DNA of 64,000 nucleotides from Roseibium aggregatum (GTDB taxonomy: Bacteria; Pseudomonadota; Alphaproteobacteria; Rhizobiales; Stappiaceae): positions 124,001 to 188,000 of the forward strand of contig NZ_JAEKJZ010000007.1 in NCBI RefSeq assembly GCF_017309185.1, given 5' to 3'. A model generated the notes under the pieces. The model saw only the letters and a program-made list of their open reading frames with translations, did not search any database and had not been told where the DNA came from. The position numbers were made by a program, and so were the translations under genes. Shown one piece after another: positions 8,273 to 17,926 of the stretch (the first letter of the stretch is position 1; every line of letters begins with the position of its first letter).

Positions 8273-8618
8273 GTTCGGATAGTCTCCCACACTTCGGCAT
8301 GCCTCAGCCGGCACGCTGCATCCTGATTTTTCTGAATATGTAAAAGCACTTAAGATTTCTTTTAGGCGCTGAACGTTTTTCGCCAGCGACCTTTCCCGGG
8401 TTGGCCGGGAACAAGCAGAACCGGACTCGAAGACGGTGCATCCGGGTTCTCTAAAATCCTCCCTCTCCTCCTAACCCCGCATTAACCCAGACTCGCAAAT
8501 CCCCGCCTCCGCACTTTTGCGCAAACCGCATTTTCACTGTCGACGTGCGACACCTGTTTCAGGGAACGACACGGGGAACGAAACCGGCCGGGAAGCGGTC
8601 GACAACGGGGGGGGAAGA
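8273..8618. other. Divergent intergenic region, 346 bases
   Basis: It separates the minus-strand haem protein gene from the plus-strand diguanylate cyclase. An AT-rich stretch at 8325-8367 is a plausible promoter zone for the haem protein gene. I see no repeat, terminator or RNA gene. Confidence 0.4.
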
Positions 8619-10163
8619 GTGACGAGGAAAAGGCATCGAGCGTCCGATTATGTGCGCTGTACAACAGGCGGCCCCGATGGTAGCGTCCGTCTGCGCCGGT
8701 TTGTCTATGGGTCGATTTCGCTGCTTCTGGCGGGTGGCGTTTTCGCCATGGCCTATCTGTTCCTCAGCACCACCCAAAGCGCGGACAGCCTTGCGCTCCG
8801 ATACGAGCGCTCCCTGGTCACCGAGGCCCTGAAGCACAGCCAGGAGCTGGCGGCCCGGCACCAGACCTTCGTCGCCGTCAACGACCAGACGGTCTCGGAA
8901 CTCCGGACCAACGACACGCTCGACCCCGAATTCGCCCGCGAGATCGCCCGTCAGATGTGGTCCGATTTCCACGACGACTGGACCCTGATCCTGGACGGCA
9001 AGAACACCCCGGTGCTGGTCGCGGCGGAGGACGAACTTCTTGCCGCGAGCGCCGGACGGGAGATCGTCGAGGCGACGCGCGACCTGGTCGCCCGGGCGCG
9101 CATCGGCTATCAGACCGCCCGCCGCCCCACCAAGGACGGTTACAGGATCCGCTACGTCGAAAAAGGCAGGCTTGCGCCGATCTACGCGACGGATATCCGC
9201 GACATCGGCGGGAAGCCTGCGCTGGTGAGCGCCATGGCGATCGTGCCGGCAACCGGAGGCGTTTCCCTGCCGGACGGTCCTCCGGGCGTCCTGGTATCGG
9301 TGTCGCTGATCGAAAAGGCCTTTCTGGAGGAGATGGCGGACACCCTCCTGCTCAAGGGCTTTCAATACACCGGCGGCGCGGTGTCCCAGGCGGCCTCCGT
9401 CCCGGTCGCGACGCGCGGCCACAGCCCCGTCGGTTCTTTCGAATGGACCAGCGGAGCGCCGGGCGCCAGGATTCGGACGGCCATCGGCCCGATCGCCGTT
9501 GCCCTGATCCTCAGCTTCCTTGCCATCGGCGCCTATTTCGCCCGCAAGCTGGCGCAAAGATCGAAGGCCCTGGAAGACAGCGAGGCGCGCAACCGCCACA
9601 TGGCCACCCACGACCTGATGACGGGGCTGGCGAACCGGGTCCATTTCCGCGAGATTTTCGACAGGGCGATCACGGATTGCCATACCTGCCCCTGCACCGT
9701 CATGGCGATCGATCTCGACCGCTTCAAGGAGGTCAACGACACCTACGGCCACGAGGCCGGCGACATGGTGATCCGGCAGGTCGCCCGTCGCCTGCACGCG
9801 GCGCTGCCGGACGATGCCCTGATCGCCCGCATGGGCGGCGACGAATTCATGGTGCTTCTGACCGGCGATATCGGCGACGAGCGGATCCGCTGGCTGTGCG
9901 ACAGCGTCATTGACGCAGTCACTCAGCCGATCCCCGTGTCCGGCGGCATGGCCCGGATCGGTGCCAGCATCGGCTGGGCCAGTGCGCCGAAACATGCTGA
10001 CGCGCCCTCCCACCTGCTCAGCCTCGCCGACCGGGCGCTTTACAGCGCCAAGGAAAACGGGCGCAACAGGGCCGTGTGCATCGAAGACCTGTACGAGCGG
10101 GAAACGCGTCCGTCGGAACGCAGAGACGAAGACGTCTCGCCGGCCACGCTCAAGCGCGCCTGA
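8619..10163 (+). CDS. Membrane diguanylate cyclase with CHASE4-like sensor domain and GGDEF domain
   Basis: It is predicted to make cyclic di-GMP from two GTP. From the GTG at 8619 (G-rich ribosome site just upstream) it has 514 residues. Membrane helix 1 (YGSISLLLAGGVFAMAYLFL) and helix 2 (PIAVALILSFLAIGAYFA, about residues 290-308) enclose a periplasmic domain of about 240 residues with CHASE4-like features (QTVSELRTNDTL, DDWTLILDG). The GGDEF domain begins HDLMTGLANRVHF, and the active site is MGGDEF (about residue 405), intact. The RxxD inhibitory site is absent (LPDDALIARMGGDEF), so product feedback should be weak. The frame extends to a TTG at 8517, so the start is uncertain. Confidence 0.9.
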   Translation: MTRKRHRASDYVRCTTGGPDGSVRLRRFVYGSISLLLAGGVFAMAYLFLSTTQSADSLALRYERSLVTEALKHSQELAARHQTFVAVNDQTVSELRTNDTLDPEFAREIARQMWSDFHDDWTLILDGKNTPVLVAAEDELLAASAGREIVEATRDLVARARIGYQTARRPTKDGYRIRYVEKGRLAPIYATDIRDIGGKPALVSAMAIVPATGGVSLPDGPPGVLVSVSLIEKAFLEEMADTLLLKGFQYTGGAVSQAASVPVATRGHSPVGSFEWTSGAPGARIRTAIGPIAVALILSFLAIGAYFARKLAQRSKALEDSEARNRHMATHDLMTGLANRVHFREIFDRAITDCHTCPCTVMAIDLDRFKEVNDTYGHEAGDMVIRQVARRLHAALPDDALIARMGGDEFMVLLTGDIGDERIRWLCDSVIDAVTQPIPVSGGMARIGASIGWASAPKHADAPSHLLSLADRALYSAKENGRNRAVCIEDLYERETRPSERRDEDVSPATLKRA

Positions 10164-10228
10164 ACGCCCCGCGCCCGGGCTTGCCTGCGCAAAGTTCTTT
10201 CAAATCTCGAGCCGCTGAGGAGTGTCCC

Positions 10229-10606
10229 ATGCGCCTGATTGGAGTGTTTCTTTTGACCCTTGTTCTGCTGGGCGGCGCCCTGGAACCGCTGCGCGCCCAG
10301 CCTTACAATGTCGAGGCGGGCCCGATCTGGAACAACATGGACGCACAGAACAAATGCCCGGGTGTCTGCGGCGGTCTGGGCGCGCGCTGGAACGGCCAGT
10401 GGCATACCACGGTCCAGGGACAGATGTCGGTCTGCAGCTGCGAAAAACACCGCCGCCGCGGCCACGAGTTCGAGGCCGGCCCGATCTGGAACGACGCGGA
10501 CGCCCAGGGCAAATGCCCCGCCGTCTGCGGCGGCCAGGGCCGCAGCTGGACGGGACAATGGCATACCACCGTACCGGGCCGGATGTCCGTCTGCGCGTGC
10601 CGCTGA
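10229..10606 (+). CDS. Secreted lectin with two tandem MVL-type mannan-binding repeats
   Basis: A 125-residue exported protein. Signal peptide MRLIGVFLLTLVLLGGALEP..RAQ is followed by two near-identical repeats, about residues 29-71 and 82-124. Each has the pattern AGPIWN-x2-DAQ-x-KCP-x-VCGG ... W-x-GQWHTTV-x-G-x-MSVC-x-C. This matches the mannan-binding lectin first described as MVL from the cyanobacterium Microcystis viridis, which also has two repeats. Unlike MVL, each repeat has four Cys, suited to disulfides outside the cytoplasm. It should bind oligomannose glycans, but glycan specificity is inference. ATG 10229 has GAGGAG upstream. The cyclase ends 65 bases before it. Confidence 0.85.
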   Translation: MRLIGVFLLTLVLLGGALEPLRAQPYNVEAGPIWNNMDAQNKCPGVCGGLGARWNGQWHTTVQGQMSVCSCEKHRRRGHEFEAGPIWNDADAQGKCPAVCGGQGRSWTGQWHTTVPGRMSVCACR

Positions 10607-10890
10607 CACGTCCCGGAGCCTGGCTCCCGACGCGTCTGAAAATATATTTTTTGCGCCGCGATTTAAGCCCAAATTCCGCCGCAATCCAGGCGCTGAATCC
10701 GGCTCAGCAGGGTTAAGCGCGTCCCGCGTAAGCCACTCACCAGGCAGTGCTTTTCAGGACCGGTCAAAAAGACGGTCCCGGCATGAGATGGATAGAGAAC
10801 CCAAGCCGTCGTGACAGACCGAATTTCCCCGTCACGGCCGCGACACCTCTGCACATCGAACATCTCAAATCCTTGAAAGGATAATTTGCC
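10607..10890. other. Intergenic region after the lectin gene
   Basis: 284 bases. A short G/C hairpin (GGAGC/GCTCC near 10615) and an A/T run TGAAAATATATTTTTT at 10636 may end the lectin transcript. Nothing else is recognisable. Confidence 0.3.
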
Positions 10891-11157
10891 ATGGCCCTTC
10901 GCGGCTTTGTATTGGGCGCTGCCTTCCTCGTGGCCGGTCTTCTTCCGGCCGCAGCCGACAGCATCACCGCTACCGTCGGCTCCTGGAATATGGAAACCCG
11001 CACGCTCGTGCTTGGAGACAAGACCGAATTCCAGAATGTTCCGGACGACATCTTCGTTCCGGAAGACCTGGCGGCCGGTGAAACCGTTGTCATCAGCTTC
11101 GAGGGTTCGGCGGAAGACGGCGTCGATGCGATCCTCGCTATCGAAGTTCAACCCTAG
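10891..11157 (+). CDS. Small exported DUF1344-like protein
   Basis: An 88-residue protein with signal peptide FVLGAAFLVAGLLPAAADS. The mature part (about 65 residues, TATVGSWNMETRTLVLGD ... VPEDLAAGETVVISFEGS) has the pattern of the short beta-barrel-like DUF1344 proteins of Rhizobiales: a statement on a mode of storage or display of residues (TRTLVLGD, then a 'level of authority' loop) rather than an enzyme active site; none is visible. It is followed at 114 bases by a second protein of similar size and layout, so the two look like diverged duplicates. ATG 10891 has GAAAGGA 11 bases upstream. Function unknown. Confidence 0.75.
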   Translation: MALRGFVLGAAFLVAGLLPAAADSITATVGSWNMETRTLVLGDKTEFQNVPDDIFVPEDLAAGETVVISFEGSAEDGVDAILAIEVQP

Positions 11158-11270
11158 GGCCTGCCGCGTTTGACTGGACAAATCGTGCATCGCTTTTTGC
11201 CTTGAAATCCCTGATTTCAGGCAGCGAGAAGCGAGTCCGGTAAACGTGATTAGCTCTAACGGCTGAAACC

Positions 11271-11570
11271 GTGCCGGGACCGGCTTGCCCCCCAAAGCTC
11301 CAAGAACCGGACCCGGCACATTTTTCGGAGACACCCCTGATCAGATGGTTTGCTGCCACGGCAACGGCGCTCATGCTGCTTGCGCTACCCGCCCTGGGCC
11401 TCCAATCGGCGCAGGCGGATGAAGTCGCCGGCACGATCCTGTCCATCGACTGGCAAGGCGGCAGCTTTGCCCTCGACGACGGATCGGACTATCCCCTGGC
11501 GAACACCATCGATCAGGATGAATTGACGATCGGAATGGAAGTTCTGGTCACTTATACCAAGGGTCGTTGA
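11271..11570 (+). CDS. Small exported DUF1344 family protein; start codon uncertain (possible CTG at 11337)
   Basis: A signal peptide (WFAATATALMLLALPALGLQ) precedes a 50-residue mature domain: EVAGTILSIDWQGGSFALDD, then YPLANTIDQDELTIGMEVLV and YTKGR, the DUF1344 pattern of Rhizobiales periplasmic proteins of unknown role. The best ribosome site, CGGAG at 11326-11330, is followed by no ATG, GTG or TTG but by an in-frame CTG at 11337, which would put the signal peptide exactly at the N-terminus. The GTG at 11271 lacks a ribosome site and adds 22 unlikely residues. The last codons and the stop lie in a perfect hairpin (11554-11586). Confidence 0.75.
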   Translation: MPGPACPPKLQEPDPAHFSETPLIRWFAATATALMLLALPALGLQSAQADEVAGTILSIDWQGGSFALDDGSDYPLANTIDQDELTIGMEVLVTYTKGR

Positions 11571-11586
11571 TTACGACCCTTGGTAT
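11554..11586 (+). promoter_or_regulatory. Perfect 14-bp hairpin with the stop codon in its loop
   Basis: ATACCAAGGGTCGT (11554-11567) pairs exactly with ACGACCCTTGGTAT (11573-11586). The 5-base loop TGATT contains the TGA stop of the DUF1344 gene (11568-11570). No T-run follows, so it is not a classical terminator. Confidence 0.7.
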
Positions 11587-11683
11587 CACGGAGTTTCGGA
11601 GACAGGCGGCCGCCTCGCCACCTCGCTGGAACTGATGAACTGATCGGAGGAGACCCCATCGCCCCGTGACCTAACCGCATCCT

Positions 11684-11726
11684 GGCCCGCGCTCCCACCC
11701 ATTTTTAACGCGCGGGCCTCTTTTTT
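11684..11726 (+). terminator. Rho-independent terminator after the DUF1344 gene
   Basis: GGCCCGCGC (11684-11692) pairs with GCGCGGGCC (11710-11718) around a 17-base loop and is followed by TCTTTTTT. Confidence 0.8.
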
Positions 11727-11837
11727 CGGCGCTTCCTGACACCCTTATGTCAGGAGACTGGCAAGAAGTTGCGAAAAGCCGCATCTGTCCGTGCTCCCCC
11801 CCTTTCCTCGTGCGCGCAACCGGACCATATTGCGGGC

Positions 11838-14945
<3,108 letters not shown>

Positions 14946-14954
14946 ACGCCCGGC

Positions 14955-15034
14955 CTCTCCACCGTCCTTCCGGACAAGTGCGGCCTGCCGCACGCAGATC
15001 CGGAACCCAGCGCATCAGCGCGAGCGCAAGCGAG
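14955..15034 (-). repeat. Palindromic repeat unit, inverted orientation (L1)
   Basis: It starts CTCTCCACCGTCCTTCCGGA and ends CAGCGCGAGCGCAAGCGAG. It is nearly identical to 15620-15700 (direct repeat) and roughly the reverse complement of the units at 15067 and 15524. Confidence 0.8.
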
Positions 15035-15066
15035 TTCCTTTTCGTCGTCAGGAGCCTTGTTTAAGC

Positions 15067-15151
15067 AAAGCCGCGCCTTTGGCGCGAAAGATTTCTGGGT
15101 TCCGGATCGGCGTTCGGCTTCGCCTCACTGGTCCGGAATGACGGTGGAGAG
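15067..15151 (+). repeat. Palindromic repeat unit, forward orientation (R1)
   Basis: It begins AAAGCCGCGCCTTTGGCGCG, continues AAAGATTTCTGGGTTCCGGA and ends GTCCGGAATGACGGTGGAGA. The same order of blocks recurs at 15524-15610 and, more degenerate, at 2483-2556. Confidence 0.8.
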
Positions 15152-15174
15152 GCAGATGCTCCAGCCCCTTCCGG

Positions 15175-15462
15175 TCAAAACAGCCCCAACTCTGAAAGGT
15201 CCCGCCAGTCCGGGTTGCTCTCCTCGATCAGGTCAAGTTTCCAGGCCCGCTTCCATTTCTTGAGCTGCTTCTCCCGAACGATGGCGTCATCGATGCGCGC
15301 GTGCTGTTCCGCGAAGACCAGGCGCGTGACGCCGTAGCGGCTGGAAAAGCCCTCGGTCAGACCGTTTTGGTGCTCAAACAGCCGGCGCGGCAGGTCGGTG
15401 GTCACGCCAAGGTAAAGCGTGCCGTTTCGATCCGAAGCGAGGATATAGACGTAGGCGGTCAT
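15175..15462 (-). CDS. GIY-YIG nuclease family protein (UPF0213-like), enclosed by palindromic repeats
   Basis: A 95-residue single-domain GIY-YIG protein. The motif is split as usual between VYILASDRNGTLYLGVTTDL (the Y..YLGVT pair) and RRLFEHQNG (catalytic Arg), with a following Glu in DAIVREKQLKKWKRAWK as the metal ligand. Such small proteins are related to SLX1 and homing endonucleases; most have no known substrate. It starts at ATG 15462; a GTG at 15492 would add ten residues, and neither has a clear ribosome site. It sits between repeat pairs L1-R1 and R2-L2, all within 750 bases, unlike any other gene in the window, which suggests the gene and repeats move or act together. Confidence 0.88.
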   Translation of the reverse strand: MTAYVYILASDRNGTLYLGVTTDLPRRLFEHQNGLTEGFSSRYGVTRLVFAEQHARIDDAIVREKQLKKWKRAWKLDLIEESNPDWRDLSELGLF

Positions 15463-15468
15463 GGAGAG

Positions 15469-15500
15469 AGAGTTGCGTGTAACGCGCGACACCGCAACTC
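15469..15500. other. Hairpin just upstream of the GIY-YIG gene
   Basis: GAGTTGCGTGT (15471-15481 region) pairs with ACACCGCAACTC (ends 15500) with one bulge around AACGCGCG. It overlaps the expected ribosome-binding region of the GIY-YIG gene, which has no visible Shine-Dalgarno sequence. Confidence 0.45.
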
Positions 15501-15523
15501 ATTTTGGGTCCGATGATAGAAAT

Positions 15524-15610
15524 AAAGCCGCGCCTTCGGCGCGAAAGATCGCTGGGTTCCGGCTCTGGCCATGCAGCTTCGCTGCAGACCGGCCGGAATG
15601 ACGGTGGAGG
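15524..15610 (+). repeat. Palindromic repeat unit, forward orientation (R2)
   Basis: It begins AAAGCCGCGCCTTCGGCGCG, continues with GCTGGGTTCCGG and ends GGCCGGAATGACGGTGGAGG. It is a direct repeat of 15067-15151 on the other side of the GIY-YIG gene. Confidence 0.8.
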
Positions 15611-15619
15611 GGGGTGTGA

Positions 15620-15700
15620 CTCTCCACCGTCCTTCCGGACAAGTGCGGCCCGCTGCACGCCGATCCGGAACCCAGCGCATCAGCGCGAGCGCCAGCGAGC
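15620..15700 (-). repeat. Palindromic repeat unit, inverted orientation (L2)
   Basis: It begins CTCTCCACCGTCCTTCCGGA and ends GCGCGAGCGCCAGCGAG, a near-copy of 14955-15034. Its start pairs with the end of R2 (ACGGTGGAG with CTCCACCGT), so R2-L2 forms one large hairpin. Confidence 0.8.
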
Positions 15701-15730
15701 TCCGTTTCCCCCGTCAGAGCAAATCGCGCT

Positions 15731-15904
15731 CTAGATCCCCTTGAACAGCACCCCGGCGGCGAGGACTACGTAGGCCGCGATCAGCATGTAGAGCGTCGGA
15801 ATGCCGAGGACCGGAAGGGCGACGCCGGCGAGCGGCAGGACGGCGTAGACGAAGATGGCGAGCGAAATCAGGAAGACGAGAAAGGACGGCGGCGTCAGGC
15901 GCAT
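15731..15904 (-). CDS. Small two-helix membrane protein, unknown function
   Basis: A 57-residue protein: a short N-terminus (MRLTPPSF), membrane helix LVFLISLAIFVYAVLPLAG, a short loop with LPVLGIPTLY, and a second helix MLIAAYVVLAAGVLFKG. ATG 15904 has a good CAGGAG site nine bases upstream, which supports a real gene; the longer frame to 15997 is not needed. I recognise no family. It is divergent from the DUF1176 gene and next to the repeat L2. The 266 bases between the two starts hold no clear operator. Confidence 0.65.
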   Translation of the reverse strand: MRLTPPSFLVFLISLAIFVYAVLPLAGVALPVLGIPTLYMLIAAYVVLAAGVLFKGI

Positions 15905-16170
15905 GGCGGGAAACTCCTGAAAGGGAGGATTGGGAACAAGGCGGGTCCGGTGGTGGCCTCCAGGCGGATCGGGGCCGCCGCTCCGGCGGAGCCACATGAC
16001 CCGCCCCTGGACCTCCTGTCAATGCGCGACCGGCGGGTCGGGTCCGTTCCGGCTTTCAGCGCGCCGTCCCCGCGAGAAGTCGCAATTGACTTCCCGGTCC
16101 GCCCGGTCATGCTGGCGGAATCGCCGGAGCCGCCGGTCCGGCGGGTCCGGAACGGGTCAGGGAGGCTTGC

Positions 16171-17334
16171 GTGACCGATCGAATTCTTATCTGCCTGGCC
16201 GCGTCGCTGGCCTTTACCGGCGGCGCCTCCGCCGAACTGGCCGAGACCGCCTTCGGCGACTGGACGCTGCGCTGCAACGCCAAGGGCTACTGCATCGCGG
16301 AGACGGACGGCGAAGGCTCCAACGGCGAGGCGTTCCGGCTGAAGGTCGAGCGCAACGGCAAGCCCGCCAGTCAGGTCTATGTCACCTTCCGCCCGAAAAC
16401 ACAGCTTGAAACCGGCCTGCGGGCGCGCATCGAGATTACCGGCGAGGAAGAGAACTACGGCTATTTCGGCAAGGCCGGCAAGATCTACACCGGCAACGAG
16501 ATGACCTTCCCGGGCGACGCCGACCGGGCACTGATGGAACAGCTGCGGCTTGGGCAGGAGGCATTGATCCAGATCGAATACGGCGGCGCCACTGGCACGC
16601 TGACCTACGAGGTCTCGCTCGCCGGGCTCACCCACGCGCTTTTGAAGATGGACGAGGAACAGGACCGCATCGGCCGCCTCGACGCCATTGTCGCCTGGGG
16701 TGGCGAACCGGCGGAAGTACAGGTGCTGCTCGCCGAGGCGGAACCGGCCTCCGACACCCCTGCGCCCGCCGCGCCGGCGGACGACCTGCCGCCGCCGGTC
16801 ATGCCGTCGCAGGAGACCAACAACAGCGGTCTCGACCGGGGCGCGCGCGGACTGGTCTACAGCACCGGCGAGATCCCGGACCACGTGCAGATGCTCGGCT
16901 ACCGGACACTGGACTGCGCCCTCGACGAGACGGTGCCCGCCTATGGCGCGCAGTATTTCACCGAAGGCGACGCGGAGGTCTGGGTCGTGCCCTGCACGGC
17001 CGCCGACGCCAATGTGCCCTATTACATCGCGACCCACATCCCCTTCGATCCGTCGCTTGATGAAAGCTACGATTTCGAAACGCCACCGGGCTTCAACCGG
17101 CCCAACCACGCGCTGGTCAACAATCTGCAGTTCGACCCGGACACCAACCAGATCACCGGCACCACCTATTATTCGCCGAATTACGACTGCGGCGCCTTCG
17201 AGCGGCATGTGTTCGAGGCCGACTCCGGCCGCTACACTCTGGACGAATACCTGGAGAAATCCGAATGCGACGGGGTCACCGGACCGCCGGAAGGCTGGCC
17301 GCTGAGCTGGACGATCGACGAGATGGGGGACTGA
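16171..17334 (+). CDS. DUF1176 domain protein, exported (paralogue 1)
   Basis: A 387-residue periplasmic protein. The signal peptide is RILICLAASLAFTGGASA. The DUF1176 pattern follows: FGDWTLRCNAKGYCIAET with the first conserved Cys pair, then LRLGQEALIQIEY, LAGLTHALLKMDEEQDRIG, a Pro/Ala-rich linker (about residues 193-210) and a second half with RTLDCALDET, AEVWVVPCTA, YDCGAFERH and KSECDGVTGPP. The second half is the DUF1176 core with paired Cys. GTG 16171 has GGAG seven bases upstream. A second, shorter paralogue lies at 24823. Function is unknown; no catalytic motif is visible. Confidence 0.85.
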   Translation: MTDRILICLAASLAFTGGASAELAETAFGDWTLRCNAKGYCIAETDGEGSNGEAFRLKVERNGKPASQVYVTFRPKTQLETGLRARIEITGEEENYGYFGKAGKIYTGNEMTFPGDADRALMEQLRLGQEALIQIEYGGATGTLTYEVSLAGLTHALLKMDEEQDRIGRLDAIVAWGGEPAEVQVLLAEAEPASDTPAPAAPADDLPPPVMPSQETNNSGLDRGARGLVYSTGEIPDHVQMLGYRTLDCALDETVPAYGAQYFTEGDAEVWVVPCTAADANVPYYIATHIPFDPSLDESYDFETPPGFNRPNHALVNNLQFDPDTNQITGTTYYSPNYDCGAFERHVFEADSGRYTLDEYLEKSECDGVTGPPEGWPLSWTIDEMGD

Positions 17335-17926
17335 TTTCCCGCAGCCGGACCGGCATCCGATCGTTGGTTTAGTGTTCTTCCTGCGAAGGCAGAAACCCGG
17401 TAGCCACGAAAGTCACGGGGTCACCCATGCGACCGGGAGTCCTGGATCCCGGACTTGCGCTGCGCTCCAGCCTGGACGACACGCCGAGAGAAGGGCCCGA
17501 AGTTGCCTGTAAAGGGTTGAACCTGAGCGGACGCCCCGTGAACGAAACATCAGGTGCCCTTCGAGACACCCGCCGCCGCGTGAAAGCGACTATCCGGCAG
17601 TTCCCCCCAACAAGCCAAGCGGCTTCGCAGAGGTCCCGGGCGGGATGAAAATTTGCCGGAGGACCGTTGCCCGGCGGACACGAAACGGGAATCGCGGCGG
17701 CCCGATGCGGGCATGACGCCGCGTTTACAATCCACTGCCGATTAACCATTCCCGAAGACTCGTTAAAATACCGGGGATATCTGTCTTTTTGGGGTAACGG
17801 TTGCCGTTGTATTCTGTTCGCCAGCTCCCCTGAGTCGTTGAAACGGCCAAGCCTTATGGGTTAATAAAGAGTAAAGTTTTGCGTGAATTCCATCCAGGCG
17901 ACGGGTGGACCAGTCAGGAGACAGGA
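17335..17926. other. Intergenic region, 592 bases, with one degenerate palindromic repeat
   Basis: Bases 17437-17475 (GATCCCGGACTTGCGCTGCG and flanks) have the form of the short dispersed repeats seen near 19541. The last 150 bases are AT-richer and should carry the promoter of the coiled-coil gene. An open frame on the minus strand (17369-17749) has no ribosome site and no protein-like character, so I do not call it a gene. Confidence 0.45.

Noticed and set aside
17369..17749. 126-codon minus-strand frame in the gap before the coiled-coil gene
   Set aside because: It covers a degenerate repeat and has no ribosome site or protein-like features.
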